Positions 25,660 through 34,348 are shown, counted from the stretch's first letter. The stretch: DNA of 41,321 nucleotides from Pyrinomonadaceae bacterium (GCA_013003215.1 JABDKD010000021.1:1-41321), one strand, 5' to 3'. Translations and numbers: made by a program. The notes: generated by a model not told the origin, from the sequence alone.

Positions 25660-26501
25660 CCAAGTTTGGGATAAGCAATTATCCAAAAAAGAGCGAATCC
25701 GACGGTTGTATTTATGATCGGAAAGTAGCGGTATGCGGCGAAGAGTTTGTTTGATCGACTGAGTTGATAGGAGACCATGATCATCGCGAAGTAAATCAAC
25801 GCGAACCCGATTGCGGCCGGGCCAAGCACTGAGAAGGAAAGAACGGCGGAAACGGCATAACAGAAAAGACAGAAGAGCAGTGTGCCGTTTGAGCCGAGAA
25901 GAGTTGCCACCGTGCTAACTCCGGCTTCGTTGTCAGAATCAATATCTGGAATCGCCGAATAAGCATGCATTGCCATCGTCCAAAACCCCGCGGCGGCAAT
26001 CGTCGAGTAGGCGGGAATGTCATCTGTGATCAAGACGTAGGCAAGAATTCCGGGAAATACATAAAGGATATTGAAGACAGAGTCGATGACGGGTTTTGCC
26101 TTTGCCCGAAAAGGGGGCGCGGAATAGAAAATCGAAAAGAATAGAAAACCAAAGAGTGCGGCGGCCGGTCGGGTTCCTAAATAGAATGCGCCGAGTACGA
26201 ACGGGAAGTTTAAAATCAGGATCGTGATTATAAGGCCTTTTCTTTCGGAAGGGGTTACTAGTGCTTCGTAGTCTTCCTTTTTTGGGTTGAGCCGATCGGT
26301 TTCATAATCGAATATGTCATTAATTCCGTAGATAAGTAAGTTTGCCGGGAGCAGGAAATAGATTGCGAACACGACCAGTTCTGGTGAGAGCAGATCGCTT
26401 CGTTCGTCTATAGCCGCTACCGCACCGATAAGGAAGGGTCCGAAGACATAGATCCAGAATCGCGGACGACTGATCTTAAATATGAAACTTAAACGAGACA
26501 C
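25656..26501 (-). CDS. UbiA-family prenyltransferase, probable lycopene elongase
   Basis: The 281-aa membrane protein has about eight helices. The first Asp-rich motif is NDIFDYETDRLNPKKEDYE and the second is AIPDIDSDNEAG. The phrase DYETDRLNPKK resembles lycopene elongases (CrtEb and LyeJ/LbtBC types), which add C5 units from DMAPP to both ends of lycopene. Context supports this: crtBI on one side and a CruF-Idi fusion on the other. The GTG start at 26501 is only 15 bp from the divergent ATG of cruF-idi. It overlaps the crtI 3' end by 4 bp. Menaquinone or chlorophyll-type UbiA functions are less likely from the motifs and neighbours. Confidence 0.85.
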   Translation of the reverse strand: MSRLSFIFKISRPRFWIYVFGPFLIGAVAAIDERSDLLSPELVVFAIYFLLPANLLIYGINDIFDYETDRLNPKKEDYEALVTPSERKGLIITILILNFPFVLGAFYLGTRPAAALFGFLFFSIFYSAPPFRAKAKPVIDSVFNILYVFPGILAYVLITDDIPAYSTIAAAGFWTMAMHAYSAIPDIDSDNEAGVSTVATLLGSNGTLLFCLFCYAVSAVLSFSVLGPAAIGFALIYFAMIMVSYQLSRSNKLFAAYRYFPIINTTVGFALFWIIAYPKLG

Positions 26502-26516
26502 AGAAATAGCTTACCA

Positions 26517-27794
26517 ATGCGTGACAGGTTAACCAAAAAATGGACGCCGGTTGTTTTGGTGTTGCTGGCGGTTTCAGCGTTCTTCATGACCAATGCTGAA
26601 ATGCCGGATTGGGCGTATGTTGTCTCGAGCGCCAGCATTTTGCTTTTCTTTTTGCCGTCTTTTGTTGCGGCAAAGCGTTGGCTTGGGCTCGCCGGTGCGC
26701 TTATTCTTACTTTGGTACTGGGGTACTACGCCTTCCTAATCGAATCAGTTGCGATTGCAACAGGGTTTCCCTACGGCGACTTTGAATATTCTTCCCTGCT
26801 CGGTTTCAAGATCGGTACGGTTCCGTGGACGGTTTTCTTTGCCTGGACACCTCTGATTCTGCTCGGCTATACGGTTGCTGCAAAAATGGTTCAGAACCCT
26901 TTTGTGCGCGTTGTTTCGGTAGCAGCGATGGTGGTGTTGTTTGATATGGTTTTGGACCCCGGTGCGGTAAAGATGAGTTTTTGGCAGTTTGAAGAGGGCG
27001 GGTGGTTTTACGGCGTGCCCATTTCCAACTTTGTGGGCTGGGTTATCTCAGGGGCTTTGGGTGCGGTCATTATCGAGGCCTTTGTCAGAGTTACACGGCC
27101 GCTGCTTCCGGTTCCTGTTCAACTCATGCAAAGCGGAGCGTTGACGGTTTTCTTCTGGACGTTTGCCGCACTTTTCGCCGGCATGTATATACCGGCTGCA
27201 CTAGGTATTGTTCTAATCGCTTTGCTCGCATGGATTTACAATCGATATCATTATTACTTTGACGATATGGTGGTGCTGGTCGACGAGGACAATGAGCCCA
27301 TCGGGACCGCACCAAAGCTCCCTACTCACACGGACAAGACCCCGCTTCATCGGGCGTTCTCCATATTTCTCTTTAACAGCAAAGGCGAATTGCTTCTGCA
27401 GCAGCGCGCGGAGCACAAAAAGACCTGGGGAGGCGTTTGGTCAAACTCGTGTTGTGGTCATGTCATGCTGCACGAACCTGTTGAAGCGGCGGCGAAGCGT
27501 CGCTTGAAGTTTGAAATGGGAATGACGGGAATCAAACTTCACAATGTTTTACCGGACTACCGTTACAAGGCGGAAAAGGACGGCATCGTAGAGAATGAGT
27601 TTTGCCCGGTTTTTGTGGGAATTACGGATAAGGACCCGAGCATCAACCCGGAAGAGGTTGGTGCCTTTCAATGGGTACCCTGGGAAGAATTTTTGGAGGC
27701 TGCAAATGATCCGGAGTCTGAATACTCGCCATGGGCCAAGGAAGAGGCGAGGCTGCTAAGTGAGAGGAAGGAGTTCAGAAGACTTGTTGGCTGA
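26517..27794 (+). CDS. CruF-like carotenoid hydratase fused to type-I IPP isomerase
   Basis: Residues ~1-245 form a membrane domain with 6-7 helices and carotenoid-hydratase signatures: FPYGDFEYSSLLG, FDMVLDPGAVKMSFWQFEEG, FYGVPISNFVGW. This is the CruF family, which hydrates carotenoid ends and in haloarchaea acts on C50 bisanhydrobacterioruberin. Residues ~251-425 are a soluble NUDIX-type isopentenyl-diphosphate isomerase: LVDEDNEPIGTAPK, WSNSCCGHV (catalytic Cys at ~312-313), ENEFCPVF (Glu at ~359-361). No stop or frameshift separates them; YNRYHYYFDD joins the last helix to the enzyme. Idi makes the DMAPP that the adjacent elongase uses, so the fusion is metabolically coherent. The start has a weak ribosome-binding site. 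Confidence 0.9.
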   Translation: MRDRLTKKWTPVVLVLLAVSAFFMTNAEMPDWAYVVSSASILLFFLPSFVAAKRWLGLAGALILTLVLGYYAFLIESVAIATGFPYGDFEYSSLLGFKIGTVPWTVFFAWTPLILLGYTVAAKMVQNPFVRVVSVAAMVVLFDMVLDPGAVKMSFWQFEEGGWFYGVPISNFVGWVISGALGAVIIEAFVRVTRPLLPVPVQLMQSGALTVFFWTFAALFAGMYIPAALGIVLIALLAWIYNRYHYYFDDMVVLVDEDNEPIGTAPKLPTHTDKTPLHRAFSIFLFNSKGELLLQQRAEHKKTWGGVWSNSCCGHVMLHEPVEAAAKRRLKFEMGMTGIKLHNVLPDYRYKAEKDGIVENEFCPVFVGITDKDPSINPEEVGAFQWVPWEEFLEAANDPESEYSPWAKEEARLLSERKEFRRLVG

Positions 27795-27851
27795 GTTTCG
27801 AAGGATTTTGTGCCAACCTGATCCTCCTCATTCGATTAGGCCTTAAACCCC

Positions 27852-28454
27852 CTAATTCCGCATGCTAACGTGTTCCGATGTCAACGCACACCCAAACACT
27901 GGCGCATTCTGAACCGGGATCTCGCCGTTTGCGAGGTAGCTTAAAATAACCGATTTTCCAAGATTGTCCCCTTCATGTGCACGGGCATTTGTAATGCCAC
28001 CGGTGAAAATATTTGAGCCCTTGCGATCGTAGAGTATTGCGTGACCGGACGTCATTGCACCAAATCGCGTCAGTACCTTTTTGTTGACAATGATCTCGCG
28101 CACATTCGGCATCTTCAAAGTGAGTTCCCAGAGATCCGTTTCTACCCATTCTCTAGACTTACCTGCAGGTCTGTAAAAAAGGACATAAACGTTTATTGAT
28201 TCTTCAGAACGGGAGACCAATCGAGCCAATTCTTTCAGCGTTGCTCGACTGCAGCTACAGTGCGGATGGACAAACACAGCTAGGGTCGGAAAATTCAGAT
28301 CTCTGTCTGAGAAGGTGTCAGCGGGTATTTCTTTCGGACCCATTGCCTGTATTCCGGGGCGAGATGCGAAATCCACCAACCAGACTGTCCCGATCCCGGT
28401 TGCAGCTAACCACAGCGCAACCCCGGCTACCAAAGCTCCATTCTTAAGTCTCAT
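27852..28454 (-). CDS. RedB-like thioredoxin-fold protein
   Basis: ATG 28454 is chosen; a TTG at 28478 would overlap the upstream gene by 4 nt. The 200-aa protein starts with one membrane helix (GALVAGVALWLAATGIGTVWLV). A thioredoxin-like core follows, with HPHCSCSRATLKELARLV, where the usual CxxC is C-x-C followed by Ser-Arg. I associate this pattern with proteins annotated RedB; the biochemical role is not established to my knowledge. Near the C-terminus, GHAILYDRKGSNIFTGGITNARAHEGDN is characteristic of the same group. It is the last gene of the kinase/HDOD operon and converges with cruF-idi. A periplasmic redox or sensory role is inference. Confidence 0.7.
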   Translation of the reverse strand: MRLKNGALVAGVALWLAATGIGTVWLVDFASRPGIQAMGPKEIPADTFSDRDLNFPTLAVFVHPHCSCSRATLKELARLVSRSEESINVYVLFYRPAGKSREWVETDLWELTLKMPNVREIIVNKKVLTRFGAMTSGHAILYDRKGSNIFTGGITNARAHEGDNLGKSVILSYLANGEIPVQNAPVFGCALTSEHVSMRN

Positions 28455-28474
28455 ACCTGTGATGACAATCGGAA

Positions 28475-29638
28475 TCAACTCTGCAAATGCCCGTTGACGG
28501 GAACCCGGACATTCACAATTTCCGGTATTACATTTGCTTCAGAGAAATTGACTAGTTTCATTATTAAGGAATGCGTTATCTCCTGGCCCTCTGAGAGTAA
28601 CAATGTGTCGTTGCTAGAAAGCAGAGATTGCTCAAGGATCATTCCTGCCTTCAGTTCAGATACATGTACCTCCTTGCTTGTAAATTCGTCCGACCGCTCT
28701 TCAATCAGCTTTTTCAGGGCATTCAGAACTTCGGGATCGTACCAGCTATTTCGGTTATTCAATTCCTTAAAGGCAACGTCCGGCAACTCATTGGATTCCA
28801 GCAATTTATTGAAATCCAATACGATTTTTAGGATCCTTGCGCCAAGATTCTCCGCAGCTACGTCGGTCAATAATAGTTGTGATTCCGGATCGTCTTTGAA
28901 ACGACGGTTTTGATTGGAAATCATCCCCGCAATCCTTTCGAGTCTTGGAATTTTGGAAATAAGTTCAGATGCAACTTGAGGATGTTTCTGGTATAGATTG
29001 AGTTCCTCGTCATTAACCTCGTCTCCGTTTAAGACCTTAAGCAAAATATGCTCGGGAACCGTCACGCATCCTATTTGCGACAACATGGCCGCGATTTCTA
29101 TTTCCCAGACGTTTGAGATACCAAGGCCGTTGGCCATGTCGCCTGCCATTCGCTTAACACGAGTTGAGCGGGTAAAGGCAGTCGAATTCACTAGAGCAAG
29201 AATGTCTACTAGGACCTGCAAACTCCGGTTTAGTGTGCCTTGAAGAAGCTCGCGTTCCGCAGTGATCAATCCGTATTGCTCAAGGGCTGAATTCAGTGTT
29301 TGAGCAAACAATTCAGGAGGGCAGGGCTTGGTCAGAAACCGGAAAATAGCACCCTCATTCACAGCATCTGTCGCTGTCTGCTGGTCAGAATTCCCTGTGA
29401 GCATCACCCGCACGCTGTCCGGGGATATCTCTTTAACTCGAGTGAGGAACTGGACGCCATTCATTTCAGGCATTCTCATGTCGGACACCACCACCGCAAA
29501 CGGCTCGCTCTCCTGCATTAGAGCAAGAGCTTCAGGGCCGCTTGAAGACGTTGAAATGTTGAATTTTCCTCTCAGCGTGCGCTTGAATCCACGAAGGATA
29601 TTCAGATCATCGTCAACACATAATATTCTCTTATTCAT
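28475..29638 (-). CDS. Response regulator with degenerate HD-GYP-like output
   Basis: Residues 1-120 are a CheY-like receiver (CVDDDLN, phosphoacceptor D53 in VVSDMRMP, T in MLTGN, K in FLTKPC). Residues ~145-290 align with HD-GYP architecture (RVKRMAGDMANGLG, AAMLSQIGCVTVPEHIL, YQKHPQVASELISKIPRLE). The catalytic residues are gone: the expected LHDIGK reads LSQIGC, and the later HHExxDGxGYP region reads SNQNRRFKDD. It is therefore probably not a c-di-GMP phosphodiesterase, but a protein-interaction output (inference). The tail (~320-387) is a beta-rich extra domain (VSELKAGMILEQSLLSSND). It is the third gene of the operon, 32 bp after REC-HDOD. Confidence 0.85.
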   Translation of the reverse strand: MNKRILCVDDDLNILRGFKRTLRGKFNISTSSSGPEALALMQESEPFAVVVSDMRMPEMNGVQFLTRVKEISPDSVRVMLTGNSDQQTATDAVNEGAIFRFLTKPCPPELFAQTLNSALEQYGLITAERELLQGTLNRSLQVLVDILALVNSTAFTRSTRVKRMAGDMANGLGISNVWEIEIAAMLSQIGCVTVPEHILLKVLNGDEVNDEELNLYQKHPQVASELISKIPRLERIAGMISNQNRRFKDDPESQLLLTDVAAENLGARILKIVLDFNKLLESNELPDVAFKELNNRNSWYDPEVLNALKKLIEERSDEFTSKEVHVSELKAGMILEQSLLSSNDTLLLSEGQEITHSLIMKLVNFSEANVIPEIVNVRVPVNGHLQS

Positions 29639-29670
29639 CCTAAAACCCTCTATTCATTTATCGCCTCAAT

Positions 29671-30870
29671 TCATTCTTCATTGTCAAAGCAAGTCGCACA
29701 TTTTTCCTTCCACTTTGGAAGCTTTTCGGCGAGTCCCATTTTTTCTAAATACTGGTCATCAAATTCGGGTCCTCGCTCTTCAGACGGTTCAAAACGCTTT
29801 GCTTCATCAAAAGCGTCTGCGACGTGAACTGCAGTCAAAGCTGAGAAGCTCTCATGTTGATATGAGCAAGGATCGTGGTGATATGCGACTGCTTCAACTA
29901 CCGCTCTGGGTAACCCCCACGTGCTGAGCAGGTATGCTCCGATGTCAGGATGGGTCGCGCCCAGCACCTGTCTTTCAGCCTCCAGCTTTGTCATGCCATT
30001 TTGAGCTACGAGTTCCTGAATTTTCGCAACTTCTTCGGGCAAGTTGATCGCGAGAATTACTTCACCGATGTCATGCAGAAGGCCGGAAGTAAAAGCGTCA
30101 ATCGATGTTTTTCTGTTCTCGATTTCAGCGATGGACTTGGCTGTACTGGCTACTGTAGCGCTGTGGGCCCAAAGTTGGGAGACCATTTGTTTATTCTCGA
30201 TTTTGTTCTCAAACTGCGTGAAGATCCCAACTGCCAATGCCAAGGAAGAAACAGTTTCAAGGCCCAGGTATTTCACGGATTCGGCGGGATCGGAGATATG
30301 GCGCCTCAAACCAAAGAAAGCGGAGTTAACGATCTGCAGGATTTTTACTGTCATGCCGATGTCTTTTTTGACGATCGCCCCAACTTTTCTTAATGATGGT
30401 TCTGGTGAATTCAGTTCATCCATCAGCTCAGAATAAAGTGATGGAAGACTCGGGACTGTGCGCATCTCAGCGATCAGAGTTCGCAGATTGTTGTTTGTAA
30501 GCATCCCATGGAGCGAGGAGGCTCTTTGGACCGTTGATTTGAGAGTTCCGGGATCGCAGGGTTTTGCAAGATACTGATGAGCCTGCTCAACGGATTTCAT
30601 TATCATCTCCGTTTCCGCGAAACCTGAAAGCACAATTCTGACTATCTGCGGATGATGCTCCCTCGTTTGTTTCAGCAGCTCAGCTCCATCCATTCCCGGC
30701 ATCTTCATATCAGAAACGATAATGTCGAAATCCTCTTCGGCTAGCATACTGAGAGCCTCACGACCACTTCCGGCAAAAGACATACGCCATTCCCGGCGCA
30801 TCGAACGGCTCATTCTTTTTAGCCCTTCGAGGATATTCGGCTCATCATCTACAAACAGTATGTTCAGCAT
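29671..30870 (-). CDS. Response regulator with HDOD output domain
   Basis: Residues 1-120 are a receiver (FVDDEPN, D54 in IVSDMKMPGMDG, S in VLSGF, K in LAKPCDP). Residues ~140-335 are an HDOD domain: MRTVPSLPSLYSELMDELNS, VKKDIGMTVKILQIVNSAFF, VKYLGLETVSSLALAVG, and an HD-like LLHDIGEVILA. HDOD proteins are usually non-catalytic signalling partners in motility, biofilm or stress control. The C-terminus carries a pair of Cys (KCATC), perhaps metal or redox related. It starts 8 bp after the kinase stop, so the two are a cognate pair by position. Confidence 0.9.
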   Translation of the reverse strand: MLNILFVDDEPNILEGLKRMSRSMRREWRMSFAGSGREALSMLAEEDFDIIVSDMKMPGMDGAELLKQTREHHPQIVRIVLSGFAETEMIMKSVEQAHQYLAKPCDPGTLKSTVQRASSLHGMLTNNNLRTLIAEMRTVPSLPSLYSELMDELNSPEPSLRKVGAIVKKDIGMTVKILQIVNSAFFGLRRHISDPAESVKYLGLETVSSLALAVGIFTQFENKIENKQMVSQLWAHSATVASTAKSIAEIENRKTSIDAFTSGLLHDIGEVILAINLPEEVAKIQELVAQNGMTKLEAERQVLGATHPDIGAYLLSTWGLPRAVVEAVAYHHDPCSYQHESFSALTAVHVADAFDEAKRFEPSEERGPEFDDQYLEKMGLAEKLPKWKEKCATCFDNEE

Positions 30871-30878
30871 ATTTTGGT

Positions 30879-33221
30879 TTATTGTGAGGTCGCCGCCTCT
30901 TCTATCGGCAAGCGGATCGTGAACGTTGTGCCCTTCCCTACTTCGGATTCGACATTTAGTGTTCCCTTATGCTGTTCAACGACGACCTTGTGGGAAATCG
31001 CTAAACCTTGTCCTGTGCCCTTTCCAACTTCCTTGGTTGTGAAGAACGGATCGAATATGCGTGATTTGACCTCTGGCGGCATTCCGCCACCGGTATCAGA
31101 AACACAGATCTCGACCAACTCGTCGTTTACATTGTTTGTTGAGATCGTAATGGTCCCTCTGCCATTTGACCCGTCACCAACCACATCGGCGATCGCGTGA
31201 GAAGCGTTTACAACCATATTCAAGACGACCTGGTTGAATTCGGCGATCAAGCAGGGAACAAGCGGTAATCCCGGATCGAAATTCGTTTGCATATCGGCTA
31301 CATATTTCCATTGGTTTTGAGCTACCGTAACCGTGCTTTGAATTGCCCGGTTGAGATCAGAAGCCTTCTTTTCGTCAGATCCCGGATGGGCAAAATCGCG
31401 CATCGACTCAACAATTCTTGAGATTCGACTTACACCTTCGAGTGACTGTTCAATCGCGCTTGGTATTTCTTCATCAAGGTATTCCAAATCAGCTTTCTCG
31501 ATTTCTTTTTCTAAAGCCTCTATAAATTCTCGACTCACTTTGTCCGTGCGGACACTGTCCAGTAGTTCCTCATACTTCTTGAGTACCATCTTGATATCTT
31601 TGAAGGCATCCTCAAGGAATCGGGTGTTATCGCCTACATACTGGGTAGGAGTATTGATCTCATGCGCGATACCTGAAGCGAGCTGGCCGATCGACTCCAT
31701 TTTTTGCGCATGACGAAGCTGGCTTTCGATCGTCTTTCGAGTAGTCAAATCAACAAACGTCCCGATGACATGCGTGGTCTTTCCGTTCTCGTCAATTAGC
31801 GGGCGCTTGATGATCTGTAGCCATTTCTTTTGCCCATCGGCGTCGATGTACTCATGCTCGGGAATTACATTTTCTTGTTGGGCCTCAAGTATCTGTTTGT
31901 CTGTGTACTCAATGAGTTCGTTCTCATCTTCCGAGTCGACAAAATGAGACGCGGACTTGCCAATAATCTCTTCCACCGTCGTGCTGTACATATCTGCCAG
32001 CGCCTGGTTTGCAAGGATGTATTTTCCGTTGGTGTCCCGGACGAACGTTGCAATAGGAATTTGGTTTATTACCTTGAACGAGAATTCCTTTGCATGCCGA
32101 AGATTTGCTTCCATTCTTTTCCGTTCGCTCACTTCTGCTTCCAGAGCTCTGTTCGAGTTCACTAATTCTTTAGTTCGTTTGGCAACTCTCCGTTCCAAAT
32201 CATCATGCGCGGCAACTAATTCTTTTTCCGCCTTTTTCCGAGCCGAAATATCCCGGGCACTTATTGAAAGCGCGTAGTGGTTGCCAAACTGAATGGGGGT
32301 TATTCTGATTTCGACCGGAATGAGGTTCCCGTCTTTGTGACGATATACAGTTTCCCGAGTCCGCGTTTTCTGTTCAACAACATGTTGATGCGCGATAGTT
32401 CTTAATTCATCCTCTGCCAAAAGGCTGAATTTAGTTGATGAGACTTGTTTACCTTCATCGATATCTTTGTAACCGAGGAGTTTCACAAATCCGTTATTGC
32501 ATTCGGTGACTTGCAAACTCTCCGGATCCATCAAGAATATCGCTTCGTCGGTTTGTTCAACGACGGCGCGATATCTTTCCTCGCTTTCGTCGAGAGCTGC
32601 GGTTCGGTGCGCGATATCCCACATCTCACGGAAACCTCGACGGCAGGAGGCGATTAAAGAAATATCGGTGAATATGACCCATGCAGCATGCTCTACCCAG
32701 CGCCATTCGCCTCCGGTCAGAATTCCGTAAATCGACATTGGATAAAACCAGCCGCGGATGCAGTGATCTGCGGCGGTAACTATCGTGGCGGGGATCAGCA
32801 CCCTCCAGTTGCGATAAAATGAAATAAAGGCAAGTGAGCCAAAAACATGAAAGTGGGTTTCGATCCTTCCACCTGTCAGGTGAATCAGTAGCGCAGACAT
32901 CAGCATTTGAGCACAGCCGACGACATATCCGTTAAACCAATGACCAGTTCGGAAGAGAACGAGGAAGAGCGGCAGAGAGGTGATTGCACCGCCTACCAGC
33001 ACTGCTGCCCAAACGTGTGGATGCGTGGAACTTTCTACGCCTGCCCAAGTCAGCGGGGACACGATGTAAGCAGCGGCGACCCCTGCCAGCCACTGTACCG
33101 AAAGCAACACGGCGAAAAACCGATCCGTCTGTACGCGAACTGTCTTTTGATGCGCCTTAAAGAGTTCGGCCGCACGGCGATTTTGCGACTGGATCGTGTT
33201 TTGAGTTGGAATACTGCTCAT
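30879..33221 (-). CDS. Membrane PAS sensor histidine kinase
   Basis: The 780-aa protein opens with about 5-6 membrane helices (residues ~35-190) holding the His-rich signature RIETHFHVFGSLAFISFYRNW and AADHCIRG, an uncharacterised sensor region. Two PAS domains follow (~213-335, YRAVVEQTDEAIFLMDPES; ~385-505, FVRDTNGKYILANQALADMY) with a coiled coil between. The HisKA histidine is ~H516 in SGIAHEINTPTQYVGDN. The ATPase domain has NQVVLNMVVNASHAI, SDTGGGMPPEV and DPFFTTKEVGKGTGQGLAIS. It heads a minus-strand operon with REC-HDOD, REC-HD-GYP-like and RedB-like genes, its likely phosphotransfer targets and effectors. Confidence 0.93.
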   Translation of the reverse strand: MSSIPTQNTIQSQNRRAAELFKAHQKTVRVQTDRFFAVLLSVQWLAGVAAAYIVSPLTWAGVESSTHPHVWAAVLVGGAITSLPLFLVLFRTGHWFNGYVVGCAQMLMSALLIHLTGGRIETHFHVFGSLAFISFYRNWRVLIPATIVTAADHCIRGWFYPMSIYGILTGGEWRWVEHAAWVIFTDISLIASCRRGFREMWDIAHRTAALDESEERYRAVVEQTDEAIFLMDPESLQVTECNNGFVKLLGYKDIDEGKQVSSTKFSLLAEDELRTIAHQHVVEQKTRTRETVYRHKDGNLIPVEIRITPIQFGNHYALSISARDISARKKAEKELVAAHDDLERRVAKRTKELVNSNRALEAEVSERKRMEANLRHAKEFSFKVINQIPIATFVRDTNGKYILANQALADMYSTTVEEIIGKSASHFVDSEDENELIEYTDKQILEAQQENVIPEHEYIDADGQKKWLQIIKRPLIDENGKTTHVIGTFVDLTTRKTIESQLRHAQKMESIGQLASGIAHEINTPTQYVGDNTRFLEDAFKDIKMVLKKYEELLDSVRTDKVSREFIEALEKEIEKADLEYLDEEIPSAIEQSLEGVSRISRIVESMRDFAHPGSDEKKASDLNRAIQSTVTVAQNQWKYVADMQTNFDPGLPLVPCLIAEFNQVVLNMVVNASHAIADVVGDGSNGRGTITISTNNVNDELVEICVSDTGGGMPPEVKSRIFDPFFTTKEVGKGTGQGLAISHKVVVEQHKGTLNVESEVGKGTTFTIRLPIEEAATSQ

Positions 33222-33271
33222 AAACTAAAGACCATAGGAGGTACGATTTGAAAGGAAGAGGAATCGCGTGA

Positions 33272-33564
33272 GAATGGGTCGGGGGAGATCCGATTTCTGG
33301 GAATCCCAATCTACTTATCGGTATATCTGCAGAATTCGTTAATTTACGAACAGTAGTCGCTAAAGTAGGAGCGAAGAAGGTGGTTTGGGGATCAGACAAA
33401 TTAAAGGATTTGAGTTGTTACGAAGCTAGAGAAAACGAAGGCCAAAGAAAAAATTGAAGAAAGATATGGATTTGTAAACGAAGAGCAAAGGTAATTTTGG
33501 CATCAAACCCGCCAAGATGACGGCAGATCAGATTGTTGAGATTGAGTATTTCAACTTGAACTAA
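33272..33564 (+). pseudogene. Decayed amidohydrolase-like remnant
   Basis: With no start codon, the frame 33272-33457 reads EWVGGDPISGNPNLLIGIS then AEFVNLRTVVAKVGAKKVVW then GSDKLKD, reminiscent of the C-terminal half of amidohydrolase-2 TIM barrels (KVGA-x-x-V-x-x-GSD). Overlapping shifted frames then read EERYGFVNEEQR and NFGIKPAKMTADQIVEIEY up to a stop at 33562, as if joined by indels. This fills most of the 339-bp gap between the kinase and MOSC genes. The family assignment is from memory of the motif and is tentative. The final bases overlap the MOSC stop. Confidence 0.4.
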
Positions 33565-34112
33565 ACGATCTTAAAAACCAGTTCTCCAACACACACAACT
33601 CCTGATTCAACCACCTTGGCATTAATACCTCGCAAGTGAAGCTTCTTTCCTTGTTCCGAATTCACAAACTTCATTGCTTCGATTCCGAATCGCTCGACGA
33701 ACTTTTTGCAGCCCGTGTGCGGGATCGCCGTTACTTCAATGACCGCATCACCAAGACTTAGTCGGGTCCCCGGCGGAAGGTTTTCATCACTCAGGTCCAG
33801 ATCTATATAGAATTGGTCGCCTGCCAATGCCCAACGCTCTTTCTCGACAGCCACGAGATCAATTGCGCGAGCGTTCATGATGTTGAGCTGCATATCGGGG
33901 TGGCCGAAACCATCATTGGTCCTTGAACTTCCACGGGTCTTCCAATTGTCACCGACTAATCCGAGTTCAAGATCCAGTTCGCATTCTTGAAGTACCTCCC
34001 TTTTGCCAATTTCAGGCCGCCGGACGATCATCATGATTTCGCCATGATTTGCGGGGGACTCTTTGATGTGATCGAGACCCGACTCGAGTTCTTCTTTTGA
34101 AAGATGCTTCAT
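33561..34112 (-). CDS. MOSC-domain protein
   Basis: The 183-aa protein matches stand-alone MOSC proteins: a beta-barrel with RRPEIGKREVLQECELDLE, GLVGDNWKTRG, QLNIMNARAIDLV, and the conserved cysteine in AIPHTGCKKFVERFG. MOSC domains (moco sulfurase C-terminal) are thought to bind sulphur or the molybdenum cofactor through that Cys. Many stand-alone members lack a defined substrate. It is a single minus-strand gene, separated from the beta-propeller gene by a large inverted word-repeat element. Confidence 0.88.
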   Translation of the reverse strand: MKHLSKEELESGLDHIKESPANHGEIMMIVRRPEIGKREVLQECELDLELGLVGDNWKTRGSSRTNDGFGHPDMQLNIMNARAIDLVAVEKERWALAGDQFYIDLDLSDENLPPGTRLSLGDAVIEVTAIPHTGCKKFVERFGIEAMKFVNSEQGKKLHLRGINAKVVESGVVCVGELVFKIV

Positions 34113-34123
34113 AGTAATCGGAA

Positions 34124-34348
34124 GTTGAGTAAGTTAGCGAAGTTGGCGAAGTTGGCGAAGTTGGCGAAGTTGACTAAGTTGGCGAAGTTAACTAAGTAGG
34201 CAAAGCTGGCTAAGTGGGCTAAGTCGCCTGAATCTAGTACTCGTTCCGAATACGGAACGCATCCAACTTAGTCAACTCTGTAAACTTCGCCAACTTAGTC
34301 AACTTTGTAAACTTCGCCAACTTCGCAAACTTAGTTAACTTACTCAAC
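34124..34348. repeat. Large inverted word-repeat element (AAGTTGGCG 9-mers)
   Basis: The outer ends GTTGAGTAAGTTA (34124-34136) and TAACTTACTCAAC (34336-34348) are a perfect 13-bp inverted pair. The left arm holds repeated AAGTTGGCG nonamers. The right arm holds the complementary AACTTCGCCAACTTAGTC words. Near the centre CGTTCCG-AATA-CGGAACG (34242-34259) is a perfect hairpin. The right tip supplies the stop codon of the beta-propeller gene. RNA from either strand should fold into a long cruciform-like hairpin. Confidence 0.85.
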
